Below the pieces are notes generated by a model that was not told the DNA's origin, did not search any database, and was given only the letters and a program-made list of their open reading frames with translations. The position numbers were made by a program, and so were the translations under genes. Below are positions 15,264 through 24,286 of a DNA stretch of 64,000 bases, one piece after another. The stretch comes from Salegentibacter echinorum. Lineage in GTDB: Bacteria > Bacteroidota > Bacteroidia > Flavobacteriales > Flavobacteriaceae. The stretch lies in NCBI RefSeq assembly GCF_900129445.1, contig NZ_FQVT01000001.1, forward strand, positions 620,001-684,000, in the 5' to 3' direction. Within the stretch, counting starts at the first letter, position 1; the number at the start of each line of letters is the position of its first letter.

Positions 15264-17180
15264 TTAGTTCGGCCAATTATTGAAAAGCTCATCTAAATGA
15301 ATCTCTGTTGAATTACTATATTTAGATTTAATATTATCCCTCCATTGGTGCCAGGATTTGGCACCCACCAAAGCGTCTTCTAATTGTTTTAAAGTATAAT
15401 TTTCTACTCTATCTATTGGATAAGAAGAAGAACTATATTCAGCTCTTTGGTTGAAATCATCAATCATATCATACCCCCCAGAAGTGTAATGATTTTCGTC
15501 AGTTATCCTTACTCTTTGATAATTATTCAAATTGAATCCATTATCTTGAGTAAAATATGCATAAGCCGGATTACCTGCATCATCTCTATAACGTTTAAGA
15601 GCAAATATAATTTCAACCGTCTTAGCCCAAGTTTCCAAAAGCCTTCTGTTATTATTTTTTACTGCTCCACCTTGCCAAGGTATAATATATGCATCTCTTA
15701 CAATATTATCATAAGAACCCCTATCGACTATAGAGTGTGCTGCATGTGCCAATTCATGTACAGTTGTACCATAAATCCTATCAGAGGATCTGCTCCAGGC
15801 TTTAATATGAATTTGGGCGGCAATTCCAAGTGAAAGATCATTTTTGATATGTGAATAAGATGAACCTGTGCTACCCCCATTAATTTCCCTTGCAGCGATC
15901 TTCATTTGTCTTCCGGTAAAAAAATTAGTAGGAGGCGAGGTTAGCCCAAAGCGATTCCCATAATAATAATCATAAGCTCCAAGATGAATCATTCCATGAT
16001 ATTCATCATCACCGCCTTTAATATCGTGATCCCAACGGCTGTTTCTTTTTGGACCCCGGGTTTCTGCTTGAAAAAGGGAGCCGTTCCTTATACTGTATTC
16101 ATAACGTTCCCATTGAATTATATAACGTTTTTTTCCCCTTAGCCTGTCAAAACTAAAATAACCATCACTATTGGTAATCTCATTGCCAATGGTAAAGGTG
16201 TCACGAAGTAATACCTGTGCACCCTCTAAAGGTACATAACTGCCCTGCGTTTTTGTTTCCTTATACTTCCAAATAGGTCTTGTGCAAGGTTCGCCATCCA
16301 AGGGAATTAAACCGGCAGTATTGTCGTCGCCTCCATATAATGTGCCGCCTCGGTTTCCACAAGGATAAGTTTCGTAACCTATAAGGATTTTGGTTGTTTT
16401 GGTAGTAGAACCAATATGATCATCCCAAATACGTAAAGTACCTTCTGGATGCCATTTTGAGCCTATGCCTACGCCCAAAAGTTTGCTTTCAGATTGTGTT
16501 TCCCCTTCTTTCTTAAGAATGCCCAAACCATCCAGGCCTTCGTTGCCGGTTTGCTTAAATGCCTGGTTTAAGAGGACATCTACCAAATCGCCAATTTCGT
16601 TATTGGAATTACGGTATAAACTGCGGCGTCCTTCCAAACTTTTGTCTTCCTGCGGCAAGTACATTTCTGCCAGTACTTTATGGGGAACACCTTTGGGCAA
16701 TTTCCTGTCTATAGCTACACTTGTGTAATAGGTTGGGATTTCGCCTTCTTTTAATTTTGCCCTGTTTTTAAACCAGGCTTCCTGGTATTCATAACCCAGG
16801 GGATAATCTATTAAAGCCAGGGTACTGTCTTGTTTGAGTAGCCCTTCCTGTTCAAGGGTTTTTGGGGTGAATTGAATATAAAGCATATTAGGGCTTATAC
16901 TTTTCGTTTTTAGGGCAGCCGCTTTTTTCCCGGCAGCACTTTGCAATTTTCCGCCCTTAACGCGTTTGGTGATACTGTCTAATGCCGTTTGCATATTGGA
17001 AATTGTATAAGGGTTTTCTACTTTTCGCCTAAAATTTGAAAAGTTTTCCTCATTTTGAATTTCTTCTGCCGAGGGATCAATAAAATCAAGCTCGTCTTTC
17101 TCACAGGAATATAATAGTAAGAATACTAAGCAAAATGTAAAAAGCTTAATAATATTCAAAAATAGGTAATTTTTTCTCAT
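15264..17180 (-). CDS. Lipoprotein with HExxH zinc-metallopeptidase motif
   Basis: The 638-residue predicted lipoprotein has lipobox LLLYSC (Cys26). A small carboxypeptidase-regulatory/CNA-B-like module sits at about residues 313-360 (PLEGAQVLLRDTFTIGNEI). A gluzincin-like motif TTVHELAHAAHS gives H475, E476 and H479, and Glu514 in LLETWAKTVE is a possible third ligand. It is probably a surface-anchored metalloprotease, though the peptidase family is not recognised. It heads an operon with the lipoprotein/barrel genes, and a 16-bp palindrome lies 28 bp before the start. Confidence 0.75.
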   Translation of the reverse strand: MRKNYLFLNIIKLFTFCLVFLLLYSCEKDELDFIDPSAEEIQNEENFSNFRRKVENPYTISNMQTALDSITKRVKGGKLQSAAGKKAAALKTKSISPNMLYIQFTPKTLEQEGLLKQDSTLALIDYPLGYEYQEAWFKNRAKLKEGEIPTYYTSVAIDRKLPKGVPHKVLAEMYLPQEDKSLEGRRSLYRNSNNEIGDLVDVLLNQAFKQTGNEGLDGLGILKKEGETQSESKLLGVGIGSKWHPEGTLRIWDDHIGSTTKTTKILIGYETYPCGNRGGTLYGGDDNTAGLIPLDGEPCTRPIWKYKETKTQGSYVPLEGAQVLLRDTFTIGNEITNSDGYFSFDRLRGKKRYIIQWERYEYSIRNGSLFQAETRGPKRNSRWDHDIKGGDDEYHGMIHLGAYDYYYGNRFGLTSPPTNFFTGRQMKIAAREINGGSTGSSYSHIKNDLSLGIAAQIHIKAWSRSSDRIYGTTVHELAHAAHSIVDRGSYDNIVRDAYIIPWQGGAVKNNNRRLLETWAKTVEIIFALKRYRDDAGNPAYAYFTQDNGFNLNNYQRVRITDENHYTSGGYDMIDDFNQRAEYSSSSYPIDRVENYTLKQLEDALVGAKSWHQWRDNIKSKYSNSTEIHLDELFNNWPN

Positions 17181-17207
17181 GATTAAGTAGTTTGGGTTAA
17201 TAAATAT

Positions 17208-17223
17208 TAATTTCCGGAAATTA
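17208..17223. promoter_or_regulatory. 16-bp palindrome upstream of the HExxH lipoprotein operon
   Basis: TAATTTCCGGAAATTA is a perfect inverted repeat 28 bp before the start codon at 17180. It is a candidate operator. No regulator gene is visible nearby. The rest of 17224-17660 shows AT-rich non-coding DNA with two TTTTTACCG copies (about 17275 and 17297) and no gene. Confidence 0.35.
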
Positions 17224-17665
17224 CAAAATAAATGTTAATACATTACAAAAATTGTTAAATTTTAAAAAAAAACATTTTTACCGTAAAAATTGTCGCTTTT
17301 ACCGCAGGATCGTTGGGATTTAATAAATTTTGAAAATATTGATTCAAAAGTTTAAAGTTTTGGATATAAGACTTTAAAATAAAACTTACTTACGGGAAGA
17401 ATAAAAAACGTAACGCCACCCTTTACCAGCAAAGCTGTATTCTTCCCCTCCTTTCTCCAAATATGAGAGCCTCGTTTAAAGTCGTAAGTTAAATTTGGAT
17501 AAAGTTAGCAGCGCGAATCAGCTTGTTGTCTAAACCTGAAAATTTCCTTTTTGTTAAATCATATTTTGCAATAACGTAGCGTAGGAAATTGTTCTAATTG
17601 GACTATAATTTATATCTTTATGCTGTACAGAATATCAAACTGCACCAATACGTTCTATTTAAATT

Positions 17666-17687
17666 GTGAGTTAATCGTGAGTTCAAA
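17666..17687 (+). promoter_or_regulatory. Putative integrase arm-type binding sites, right arm
   Basis: GTGAGTTAATC (17666) and GTGAGTTCAAA (17677) are adjacent and 11 bp apart, and match the left-arm units at 5669-5716. They lie about 60 bp inside the right att repeat. Confidence 0.55.
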
Positions 17688-17745
17688 AAAATGGAGTTGT
17701 GTGAAACCATATAAATACTGGGGGTTTCAGCGTTTTAAATGCGTT

Positions 17746-17854
17746 CTGCCACCCCGACTTTAACAAGTTATATTTTAACATAATTAAAGGGTAATTATAT
17801 GGTTTTCATATAGTTACCCTTTTTTTTGCACTCAAAGTTTAACAAATAGTGTTA
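17746..17854. repeat. attR: right direct repeat of the island
   Basis: It repeats 5551-5660, starting with the 12-bp tRNA-Pro 3' end and including the terminator hairpin (17786-17822). No tRNA body precedes it, so it is the partial copy left by integration. Confidence 0.85.
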
Positions 17855-17858
17855 GATT

Positions 17859-18349
17859 GGATCAAGAACATTTTTGGATCAAGCCTAAATGTTGTGTTTA
17901 AGCAAAAATTGTAGTTAATCTATATAGGAAGAATTCTGCATTTTTGACTCCCCCGATCTGAGCCCTAAAAACTTTTATTTTTGCATTGAAAGATTCTGCT
18001 GATGCGTTTGTACTTCTATTTATAAAGTAATTGAGAATGGATCTGTAGTTAATTGTTATGGTGTTGGCGATGGTGTTAAACGCCTTAAACCCTGTATCTT
18101 CCACATCTTTGTGCCAATGGGCGAGTTTTGTATAAGTCACTTCTTTTGATTTTGCTTTGTTGAATATATCTCTAAGCCTTTGCGTAAGGTTGAAGGCTAG
18201 CTTAATATCTGGATATTGCTCGAAGAATATTTTGCTTCGCTGGTATTGATTCTCTGTCCAATTAGAAGGGGTTTTATAGAGCAGGTAGCGGCTACGAGCT
18301 AGTAATGTTTTTTGGTATCTCTATTGGAAAAGATTTCTAGACTTGATCC
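17859..18349. mobile_element. IS remnant bounded by GGATCAAG inverted ends
   Basis: GGATCAAG (17859-17866; a second copy at 17876-17883) faces CTTGATCC (18342-18349) about 490 bp away, and the interval contains only the C-terminal third of a transposase. It starts 5 bp after attR. The inverted match is only 8 bp, so the ends are tentative. Confidence 0.5.
17898..18320 (-). pseudogene. ISL3-like transposase, C-terminal fragment
   Basis: The frame runs from a TAG at 18321-18323 to the stop at 17898, about 140 codons, with no start in its first 60 codons. The N-terminal DDE part is gone. Segments YQKTLLARSRYLLYK and STNASAESFNAKIKVFR are typical of the C terminus of ISL3/IS1165-group transposases in Bacteroidota. 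A GTG/ATG-initiated 80-residue piece is not likely to be functional. Its location next to the island's right end fits an integration hotspot. Confidence 0.8.
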
Positions 18350-18371
18350 GCAACGCTTCCGTTTTTCTAAA

Positions 18372-18405
18372 AATAAAAAAACCACGCTTAAAAAAAGCGT
18401 GGTTT
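18372..18405 (-). terminator. Terminator of tRNA-Arg
   Basis: AAACCACGCTT (18379-18389) pairs with AAGCGTGGTTT (18395-18405). On the minus strand it is followed by a run of Ts (plus-strand As at 18372-18381). Confidence 0.8.
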
Positions 18406-18416
18406 CCTAACTGTCG

Positions 18417-18490
<74 letters not shown>

Positions 18491-18503
18491 GTTTTTGCGG
18501 TTG

Positions 18504-18533
18504 CAAATATAAACCTCTTTTGAAATAAAACAA
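18504..18533 (-). promoter_or_regulatory. Promoter of tRNA-Arg
   Basis: On the minus strand TTG (18531-18533) is followed after 19 bp by TATATTTG (18504-18511), a full match to the Bacteroidota promoter, 14 bp before the tRNA. Confidence 0.75.
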
Positions 18534-18770
18534 TCTTTTTTTTATCTAAAAAAAAATATTTTTTAAATTTTATTGATTTTCAGTAATTTACATTTTTAAC
18601 ATATTTGGAATTTTAAAAGATATTCTCAATTATATCCTTAATTTTGTGCCGCGAAATTTTAATACATTGCACGTAAAAAATTTAAGCTGCCTCCATTTGT
18701 ACACATGAATTATAAATAGCAAAGTCAACTTAAAAAAACTAAGGCAATTTACTACAGGATCTAACTGTTT

Positions 18771-19487
18771 ATGGAATATAAATTCACCATTATCGTTCCG
18801 GTTTATAATGAGATTGAAAGTTTACCAAGACTTTTTAAATATCTTGGAGATTATTTGAAAAAAGCATCAAAAAAAAGCTGTGTTTTGCTGGTTGACGATG
18901 GCTCAAGTGATGGTAGTGCTAATGAAATTGAAAAATTTTGCCTGGATACGCCCGATTTTAAATGCCTTATTTTCGATAAAAACTACGGAAAAGGCGCAGC
19001 TTTAAAAGCCGCTTTCGATCACACTGAAACTCCACTTTTAGGCTATTTGGATGCCGATTTGCAAACCCATCCGGAAGATTTTGAACTTCTTTTTCCTTAC
19101 ATTCAGGAATTTGGATTGGTGACTGGATGGAGAAAAAACAGGAAAGATACCCTGGTAAAAAGAATATCTTCTAAAACCGGGAATGCAGTGCGGATATTTT
19201 TTACAAAGGATAATATTCACGATACCGGCTGTCCACTTAAAATATTATATACAGAAGACGCCAAAAGGATACCGTTATTTAAAGGTTTGCAACGTTTTTT
19301 GCCGGCTATGATCCTGCTGCAGGATAAACCTATTAAAGAAGTGGTCATAAACCACTATCCCCGCGAAGCTGGGACTTCAAAATATAACTTTAAGAATAGG
19401 TTTTTAGGCCCCCTGGTAGATTGTTTTGCCTATGTTTGGATTAAAAAATCTTATATCGATTATAATCTAAAAGCAAAGCATGGATAA
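18771..19487 (+). CDS. Family 2 glycosyltransferase (polyprenyl-phosphate glycosyltransferase type)
   Basis: The 238-residue GT-A enzyme has VPVYNEIESLPRL near the N terminus, DDGSSDGS (about 41-48) for nucleotide-sugar binding, and DADLQTHPED as the metal-binding DxD region. No membrane helices are visible. Related enzymes (DPM1, ArnC, FlmF) load a sugar onto undecaprenyl phosphate. The stop overlaps the next start by 8 bp, and an ArnT-like transferase follows, so it probably makes the lipid-linked sugar donor used by that transferase. The sugar is not predictable. Confidence 0.9.
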   Translation: MEYKFTIIVPVYNEIESLPRLFKYLGDYLKKASKKSCVLLVDDGSSDGSANEIEKFCLDTPDFKCLIFDKNYGKGAALKAAFDHTETPLLGYLDADLQTHPEDFELLFPYIQEFGLVTGWRKNRKDTLVKRISSKTGNAVRIFFTKDNIHDTGCPLKILYTEDAKRIPLFKGLQRFLPAMILLQDKPIKEVVINHYPREAGTSKYNFKNRFLGPLVDCFAYVWIKKSYIDYNLKAKHG

Positions 19488-20109
19488 CGACTGGATAATT
19501 TATGTGATTGGGTTTGCCGCGCAAATCCTGTTCTCATCACGAATGATTATGCAGTGGGTGTTATCTGAAAAGCAAAAAAAGGTGCTTACGCCGGTATTGT
19601 TCTGGGAACTTAGTTTGCTTGCTTCCATCCTGCTATTTATTTATGGTTACTTTAGAAATGATTTTGCCATAATGCTGGGGCAAAGTCTAACCTATTTTAT
19701 TTATATTAGAAATCTTTATTTTCAAGGTCAATGGCAAAAAATATCTGGTTTTTTTAGGGCTATCCTCCTGGCTTTTCCCGTTTTGATCGTGGTGTACAGC
19801 AATTTTGATAACGTATCTAATTTACAACAGATATTTGATAACGAAGATATTCCCTTATGGCTAATGGTATTGGGAAGTATCGCTCAACTGGTATTTACCT
19901 TACGTTTTGTTTACCAGTGGCTATATTCAGAAAAAAGAAAAAAATCTTCCCTGCCACTTGGGTTTTGGTGGCTAAGTCTTGCCGGGGCTTGCCTGGTTTT
20001 AATATATGCAATTTTTAGAAGAGACCCGGTTTTGCTAATAGGGCATTTGTTCGGCGCATTAATGTACAGTAGAAATATTATAATTCATTTAAATGAAAAC
20101 AGAGAATAA
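19480..20109 (+). CDS. Lipid-A-disaccharide synthase N-terminal (LAB_N) domain protein, duplicated
   Basis: The 209-residue integral membrane protein consists of two related LAB_N units of three helices each (about 1-90 and 120-205). Both contain the FxxRMIMQWxxSEKxKK-like pattern (SSRMIMQWVLSEKQKK; TLRFVYQWLYSEKRKK). LAB_N is found fused to LpxB or free-standing beside lipid-A glycosylation genes. It overlaps the genes on both sides (8 and 17 bp), indicating translational coupling. Its exact activity is not established, but flipping or presenting a lipid-linked sugar is a plausible role. Confidence 0.85.
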   Translation: MDNDWIIYVIGFAAQILFSSRMIMQWVLSEKQKKVLTPVLFWELSLLASILLFIYGYFRNDFAIMLGQSLTYFIYIRNLYFQGQWQKISGFFRAILLAFPVLIVVYSNFDNVSNLQQIFDNEDIPLWLMVLGSIAQLVFTLRFVYQWLYSEKRKKSSLPLGFWWLSLAGACLVLIYAIFRRDPVLLIGHLFGALMYSRNIIIHLNENRE

Positions 20110-21712
20110 ATACCTGGCTATTTTAATTTTGGTTGCGCTCGCCGTTTTCTTTGTAAATCTCGATGCCATTTTTATCAATATTATGGAAGCTCGTAATTTT
20201 ATTACCGCGCGTGAAATGATTACCGATAACAATTGGATCTTTACCACCATGAATGCCGAACCGCGCTACGAAAAACCGCCTTTACCAACCTGGCTCACGG
20301 CAATTTCTATGATGATTTTTGGAATGGAAAGCCTCTTTGGATTAAGGTTGCCATCTGCAATAATGGCGCTAATCTTGGTGGTTTTTACTTTTAAATTCCT
20401 GCTGAAGATTAGTAAAAATCTACAACTTTCTTTCCTTGCCGGTCTTATTGCCACGACTTCGTTCTATATACTTTTTTCCGGTAGGGACGGGCAGTGGGAT
20501 ATTTATACACATAGTTTTATGATGCTGGCAATTTATTGTCTGTATCAACTGTTTAATCAAAAATCAAATTGGTACCTGTATGCTAGTCTTTCGGGGTTTT
20601 TTATGGCTTGTTCTTTCTTGAGTAAGGGGCCGGTTTCACTTTATGCCTTGTTTTTGCCGTTTTTAATTGCTTATGGTGTTATCTATAAATTTAAAGGAAC
20701 GGGATCCCGCTGGAAGGCAATAGCACTAATTCTATTAATAGCAGTGGTTGGTGGGGGCTGGTGGAACCTATATGTTTATTTGTTCGATACCCACGCGGTA
20801 ACCGAAATAACCACACAGGAGACGGGTCGCTGGTTAAATTATAATGTACGTCCATTTTATTATTACTGGAGCTTTTTTGTGCAAAGTGGTTTGTGGACTA
20901 TTCCATCTTTTGTCGCCTTGCTTTATCCCTATTTAAAAGATCGCGTGAGCAATAAAAAAGCCTATAAATTTACGATTTTATGGACGCTGGCTTCGGTGTT
21001 ATTGCTCTCTGTAATCCCTGAAAAAAAATCTCGGTACCTATTACCCGTGCTTATTCCTATGGCTATGAACACCGCTTTTTATATAGAATATCTCTTTATT
21101 TATTTTAAAAGCTTGAAGCTGAAGGAAAGTGTTATCGTATATTTTAATTTCGGACTTATCGCTTTTATTGGCTGTGTTTTTCCTATTGCCGGCTATTTTT
21201 ACTTTAAAGATATGCTGAATGATATTTTGATTTGGTACATCCTGTCTTCGATTTCTCTTTTTGGTATAGGTTTTCTGATGTTTAGAAACTTAAAATTGAA
21301 AAGAATTAGAGTAGTTTTTTATTTAAGTATTGCGTTTTTGGTGAGCGTTATCTGGTTTGGTCTGCCTATGGCCAAAAAGATAAATGTAAACCCTAACTAT
21401 AGTAGTATTGTGAAGGTAGATCAATACCTAAAGAAATATGATGCACCGCTTTTTGAATTCCAGGCTTTTACACCAGAAATGATCTGGGAGTATGGTAAGC
21501 CAATTCCCGTATTGGCACCTAATGAAAAGCTTAAAAAACCAGGTTTAGACCAATTTTTGTTATTAAGCGATAAACCTTATGCCGATAGTTTACAGAACAG
21601 TTTTAATACGTATAAAATTAAAAAAATAGACAGTGTGAATATGAATCCCGTAGGAACAAAACATAAAGACCGATTATACAGGGATCTTTATTTACTCGAT
21701 AAAAAGGATTAA
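20093..21712 (+). CDS. ArnT-like membrane glycosyltransferase (GT39/GT83 type)
   Basis: The 539-residue protein has about 12 membrane helices. The first periplasmic loop carries MEARNFITAREM and PRYEKPPLPTW, the acidic motif region typical of ArnT/PMT-like enzymes that move a sugar from a polyprenyl phosphate to lipid A or another envelope acceptor. Next to GT2 and LAB_N genes this forms a three-gene lipid-A or surface glycan modification operon. The acceptor is inferred from the family and the LAB_N neighbour. The 3' end shows no clear terminator in the 179 bp before manA. Confidence 0.88.
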   Translation: MKTENKYLAILILVALAVFFVNLDAIFINIMEARNFITAREMITDNNWIFTTMNAEPRYEKPPLPTWLTAISMMIFGMESLFGLRLPSAIMALILVVFTFKFLLKISKNLQLSFLAGLIATTSFYILFSGRDGQWDIYTHSFMMLAIYCLYQLFNQKSNWYLYASLSGFFMACSFLSKGPVSLYALFLPFLIAYGVIYKFKGTGSRWKAIALILLIAVVGGGWWNLYVYLFDTHAVTEITTQETGRWLNYNVRPFYYYWSFFVQSGLWTIPSFVALLYPYLKDRVSNKKAYKFTILWTLASVLLLSVIPEKKSRYLLPVLIPMAMNTAFYIEYLFIYFKSLKLKESVIVYFNFGLIAFIGCVFPIAGYFYFKDMLNDILIWYILSSISLFGIGFLMFRNLKLKRIRVVFYLSIAFLVSVIWFGLPMAKKINVNPNYSSIVKVDQYLKKYDAPLFEFQAFTPEMIWEYGKPIPVLAPNEKLKKPGLDQFLLLSDKPYADSLQNSFNTYKIKKIDSVNMNPVGTKHKDRLYRDLYLLDKKD

Positions 21713-21891
21713 AAACAGCTATCGGGATGCATCGACAACAAAATTAACTTCTAGGATAACACCTGGATGACTTGGCCAGGGACAGTTTGTTTTTTCAAAT
21801 TATACTTGAAAAAATGTGATTTTTCAAAGTTGTTTATTTTTTAAAAGCGCTAAAGTTTGAGTAACTTTATAACCTCTTAAAACCAATCAAA

Positions 21892-22863
21892 ATGTTAGAT
21901 TATCCAATAAAGTTTAGCCCTATTTTAAAGGAAAAAATATGGGGAGGAAATAAACTAAAAACTGTACTTAATAAAAATACCAATAGGGAAGGACTTGGCG
22001 AAAGCTGGGAGATTTCTGGAGTAAAAGATGATATTTCTTCAGTAGCGAATGGTGCTTTAAAAGGTTTCAGTTTAAAAGAACTCATCGAAGAATATAAAGG
22101 AGAATTTGTAGGAAAAAAGATCTTTGAACAATTTGGCTTAGAATTTCCTTTACTTATTAAATTCATTGATGCCAATACCGAGCTTTCGGTGCAGTTGCAT
22201 CCCAATGATGAACTGGCCCGCCAGCGACATAATTCTTTTGGAAAAACCGAAATGTGGTATGTTATGCAAGCCGATAAGGGTGCTAAACTCAATATTGGTT
22301 TTAAGGAGAGTATCTCTAAGGACGATTATCTCACACATTTAGAGGAAGGCAAAATTACAGAGCTTTTAAATTTTGAAGAAGTAAAGAAAGGAGATAGCTT
22401 TTTTATTCATACTGGAAAAGTTCACGCTATTTGCGCCGGGGTACTTTTAGCAGAAATTCAGCAAACTTCAGATATAACCTATAGGATCTACGATTGGGAC
22501 CGTACCGATTCAGAAGGGAATTCCAGGGAATTACATACAGCACTTGCTATAGATGCTATAGATTTTGAGAAGAAAGACGATTTTAAACTGAATTATGATA
22601 AGGTAGCGAACCAGGCTTCCGAAATTGCCAGTTGCCAGTATTTTACCACTAATTTTTTACCATTAAAAGGAGAACTTTCCCGAGACTACAGTGAAATTGA
22701 TTCTTTTGTGATTTACATGTGTGTAAGTGGAAAAGCTGAAATTAGCGTAAACGGAAATACAGAAAGTATCGAGCAGGGGCAGAGCATTCTCATTCCTGCT
22801 AAAAATAATGAAGTAAAGCTTTCTGCTGAAAAATGTGAATTATTAGAGGTTTACATTAAATAA
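21892..22863 (+). CDS. manA: Mannose-6-phosphate isomerase, class I
   Basis: The 323-residue cupin-fold zinc enzyme has QLHPNDELAR (zinc-binding His and Glu) and HTGKVHAI (zinc-binding His). Its short length is as in Bacteroidota and Firmicutes class I enzymes. It interconverts mannose-6-phosphate and fructose-6-phosphate, feeding GDP-mannose for glycans. It lies 180 bp behind the envelope glycosylation trio in the same direction, so a functional link is possible but not shown. Confidence 0.9.
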   Translation: MLDYPIKFSPILKEKIWGGNKLKTVLNKNTNREGLGESWEISGVKDDISSVANGALKGFSLKELIEEYKGEFVGKKIFEQFGLEFPLLIKFIDANTELSVQLHPNDELARQRHNSFGKTEMWYVMQADKGAKLNIGFKESISKDDYLTHLEEGKITELLNFEEVKKGDSFFIHTGKVHAICAGVLLAEIQQTSDITYRIYDWDRTDSEGNSRELHTALAIDAIDFEKKDDFKLNYDKVANQASEIASCQYFTTNFLPLKGELSRDYSEIDSFVIYMCVSGKAEISVNGNTESIEQGQSILIPAKNNEVKLSAEKCELLEVYIK

Positions 22864-22875
22864 AGAACAAGTGAT

Positions 22876-22912
22876 ATCAACAAGGTCTTTTTATTGACCT
22901 TGTTGATTATAT
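22876..22912 (+). terminator. Terminator of manA
   Basis: A 12-bp perfect stem, ATCAACAAGGTC (22876-22887) with GACCTTGTTGAT (22896-22907), closes an 8-nt loop and is followed by TATATTTT. Confidence 0.7.
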
Positions 22913-22981
22913 TTTACGGGATTTGTGTTTTAAAAAAGAAATCTTTTCACTGGTAACCTAAATTGACATAGTTTCAAAAAA

Positions 22982-23980
22982 TTAAGCCTTAATTAGAATA
23001 GCTTCTATCTCCTTCAACTCCTGCTGATTGAAGTCTAGGCTCTCAAGACTATTTAAGTTTTCTTCCAGTTGTTCCACCCTACTAATTCCCAGCAATACAG
23101 AAGTGATGCGCTGGTCTTTTAGCAACCAGGCTACCGCCATTTGAGCCAAACTTTGACCTCGTGAACCGGCGATCTCATTCAATTGTTGAACTTTCCCAAT
23201 TTTTTCTGAAGTAATTTGCGCTTCGTCTAAATAACTACTTTCCTTCGAGGCCCTACTATCTTTTGGAATGCCCTGTAAGTATTTATCGGTTAAAATTCCC
23301 TGTTCCAAAGGCGAGAATGCAATACTTCCTATACCTTCACGTTCCAGAGTGTTTAACAATCCTTTTTCCACCCAGCGGTCTAACATATTATAGCGAGGTT
23401 GATGGATTAGAAATGGCGTTCTTTGTTGCTTTAAAATTTCAGCGGCTTGTGCGGTTTCCTTAGATGAGTACTGGGAAATCCCAACATAAAGAGCTTTTCC
23501 CTGTCTTACAATTTGGTCTAAAGCTCCCATGGTTTCTTCTAAAGGAGTGTCGGGATCTGGGCGGTGATGGTAAAAAATATCAACATATTCCAGTCCCATT
23601 CTTTGAAGCGATTGGTCTAAACTGGAAATAAGGTATTTTCTGGAACCAAAATTTCCATAGGGGCCAGGCCACATATCCCAACCGGCTTTAGTAGAAATAA
23701 TCAATTCGTCCCTGTATTTCTTAAAATCTTCAGCAAAAATTTTACCGAAATTCGATTCGGCGGCGCCATAGGGAGGTCCGTAATTATTGGCCAGATCAAA
23801 ATGTGTAATTCCGCTATCGAATGCTGTGCGCAAAATTTTCCTACCTGTCTCTAAATCGTCGTGATCACCAAAGTTGTGCCACAAACCAAGAGAGAGTAGG
23901 GGTAGTTTAATTCCGCTTTTTCCGCACCGGCGGTATTTCATTTTTTCATAGCGATTTTCAGCAGCTGTATAAGGTTTCAT
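22982..23980 (-). CDS. Aldo/keto reductase (L-glyceraldehyde-3-phosphate reductase type)
   Basis: The 332-residue NADPH-dependent TIM-barrel oxidoreductase has DLANNYGPPYG (catalytic Asp/Tyr), STKAGWDMWPG (catalytic Lys region) and YHHRPDPDTPLEE (catalytic His). The WPGPYGNFGSRKYL segment and the N-terminal ENRYEKMKYRRCGKSG match the YghZ/Gpr subgroup, which reduces methylglyoxal and L-glyceraldehyde-3-phosphate. The gene stands alone and convergently faces manA. Confidence 0.9.
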   Translation of the reverse strand: MKPYTAAENRYEKMKYRRCGKSGIKLPLLSLGLWHNFGDHDDLETGRKILRTAFDSGITHFDLANNYGPPYGAAESNFGKIFAEDFKKYRDELIISTKAGWDMWPGPYGNFGSRKYLISSLDQSLQRMGLEYVDIFYHHRPDPDTPLEETMGALDQIVRQGKALYVGISQYSSKETAQAAEILKQQRTPFLIHQPRYNMLDRWVEKGLLNTLEREGIGSIAFSPLEQGILTDKYLQGIPKDSRASKESSYLDEAQITSEKIGKVQQLNEIAGSRGQSLAQMAVAWLLKDQRITSVLLGISRVEQLEENLNSLESLDFNQQELKEIEAILIKA

Positions 23981-24286
23981 GATATTTCTTTTTGTGATGT
24001 AGTATTAGAAAATTTAATCGCGGGACGATAGCCAGGAGTATGATTACCAATGGATTGTCCCGAAATAAAAGGATTTTATAGGAATCATGCCTCGTACCCT
24101 TGGGTCGAGGTTGTTGTTTTTAACCTGTATTATTCATAGATTTCAATGATTTTAACTTAACAAAGCAGTAGTACAGTAAGTTCAATGATTTAATTCACGC
24201 CGGGTTAAGTTAATAAAATCATTTAAACGAACAACTTAAGTAATGGCTCAATTCGATAAATTTTATTCAATATTCATATAAGAAGA
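23981..24286. other. Non-coding stretch upstream of the aldo/keto reductase gene
   Basis: No coding frame or structured RNA is visible. The stretch is AT-rich and likely holds the promoter of the reductase gene, though no exact TTG/TAnnTTTG pair was seen. Confidence 0.4.

Larger units (their letters stand above)
5551..17854. mobile_element. 12.2-kb integrative genomic island in tRNA-Pro
   Basis: The 110 bp at 5551-5660 recur at 17746-17854 with only a few differences, an offset of 12,195 bp at the start. The left copy begins inside the tRNA 3' end. A tyrosine recombinase gene lies next to the left repeat, pointing inward. Inside both ends are 11-bp-spaced GTGAGTT motifs resembling integrase arm sites. 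The cargo has no conjugation, replication or phage structural genes. It consists of exported enzymes, lipoproteins and beta-barrels, several of them broken, so the island is probably old or non-autonomous. Confidence 0.85.

Noticed and set aside
5551-17854. Prophage or conjugative transposon
   Set aside because: No capsid, tail, relaxase, mobilisation or type IV secretion genes are present, only an integrase and exported-protein cargo.
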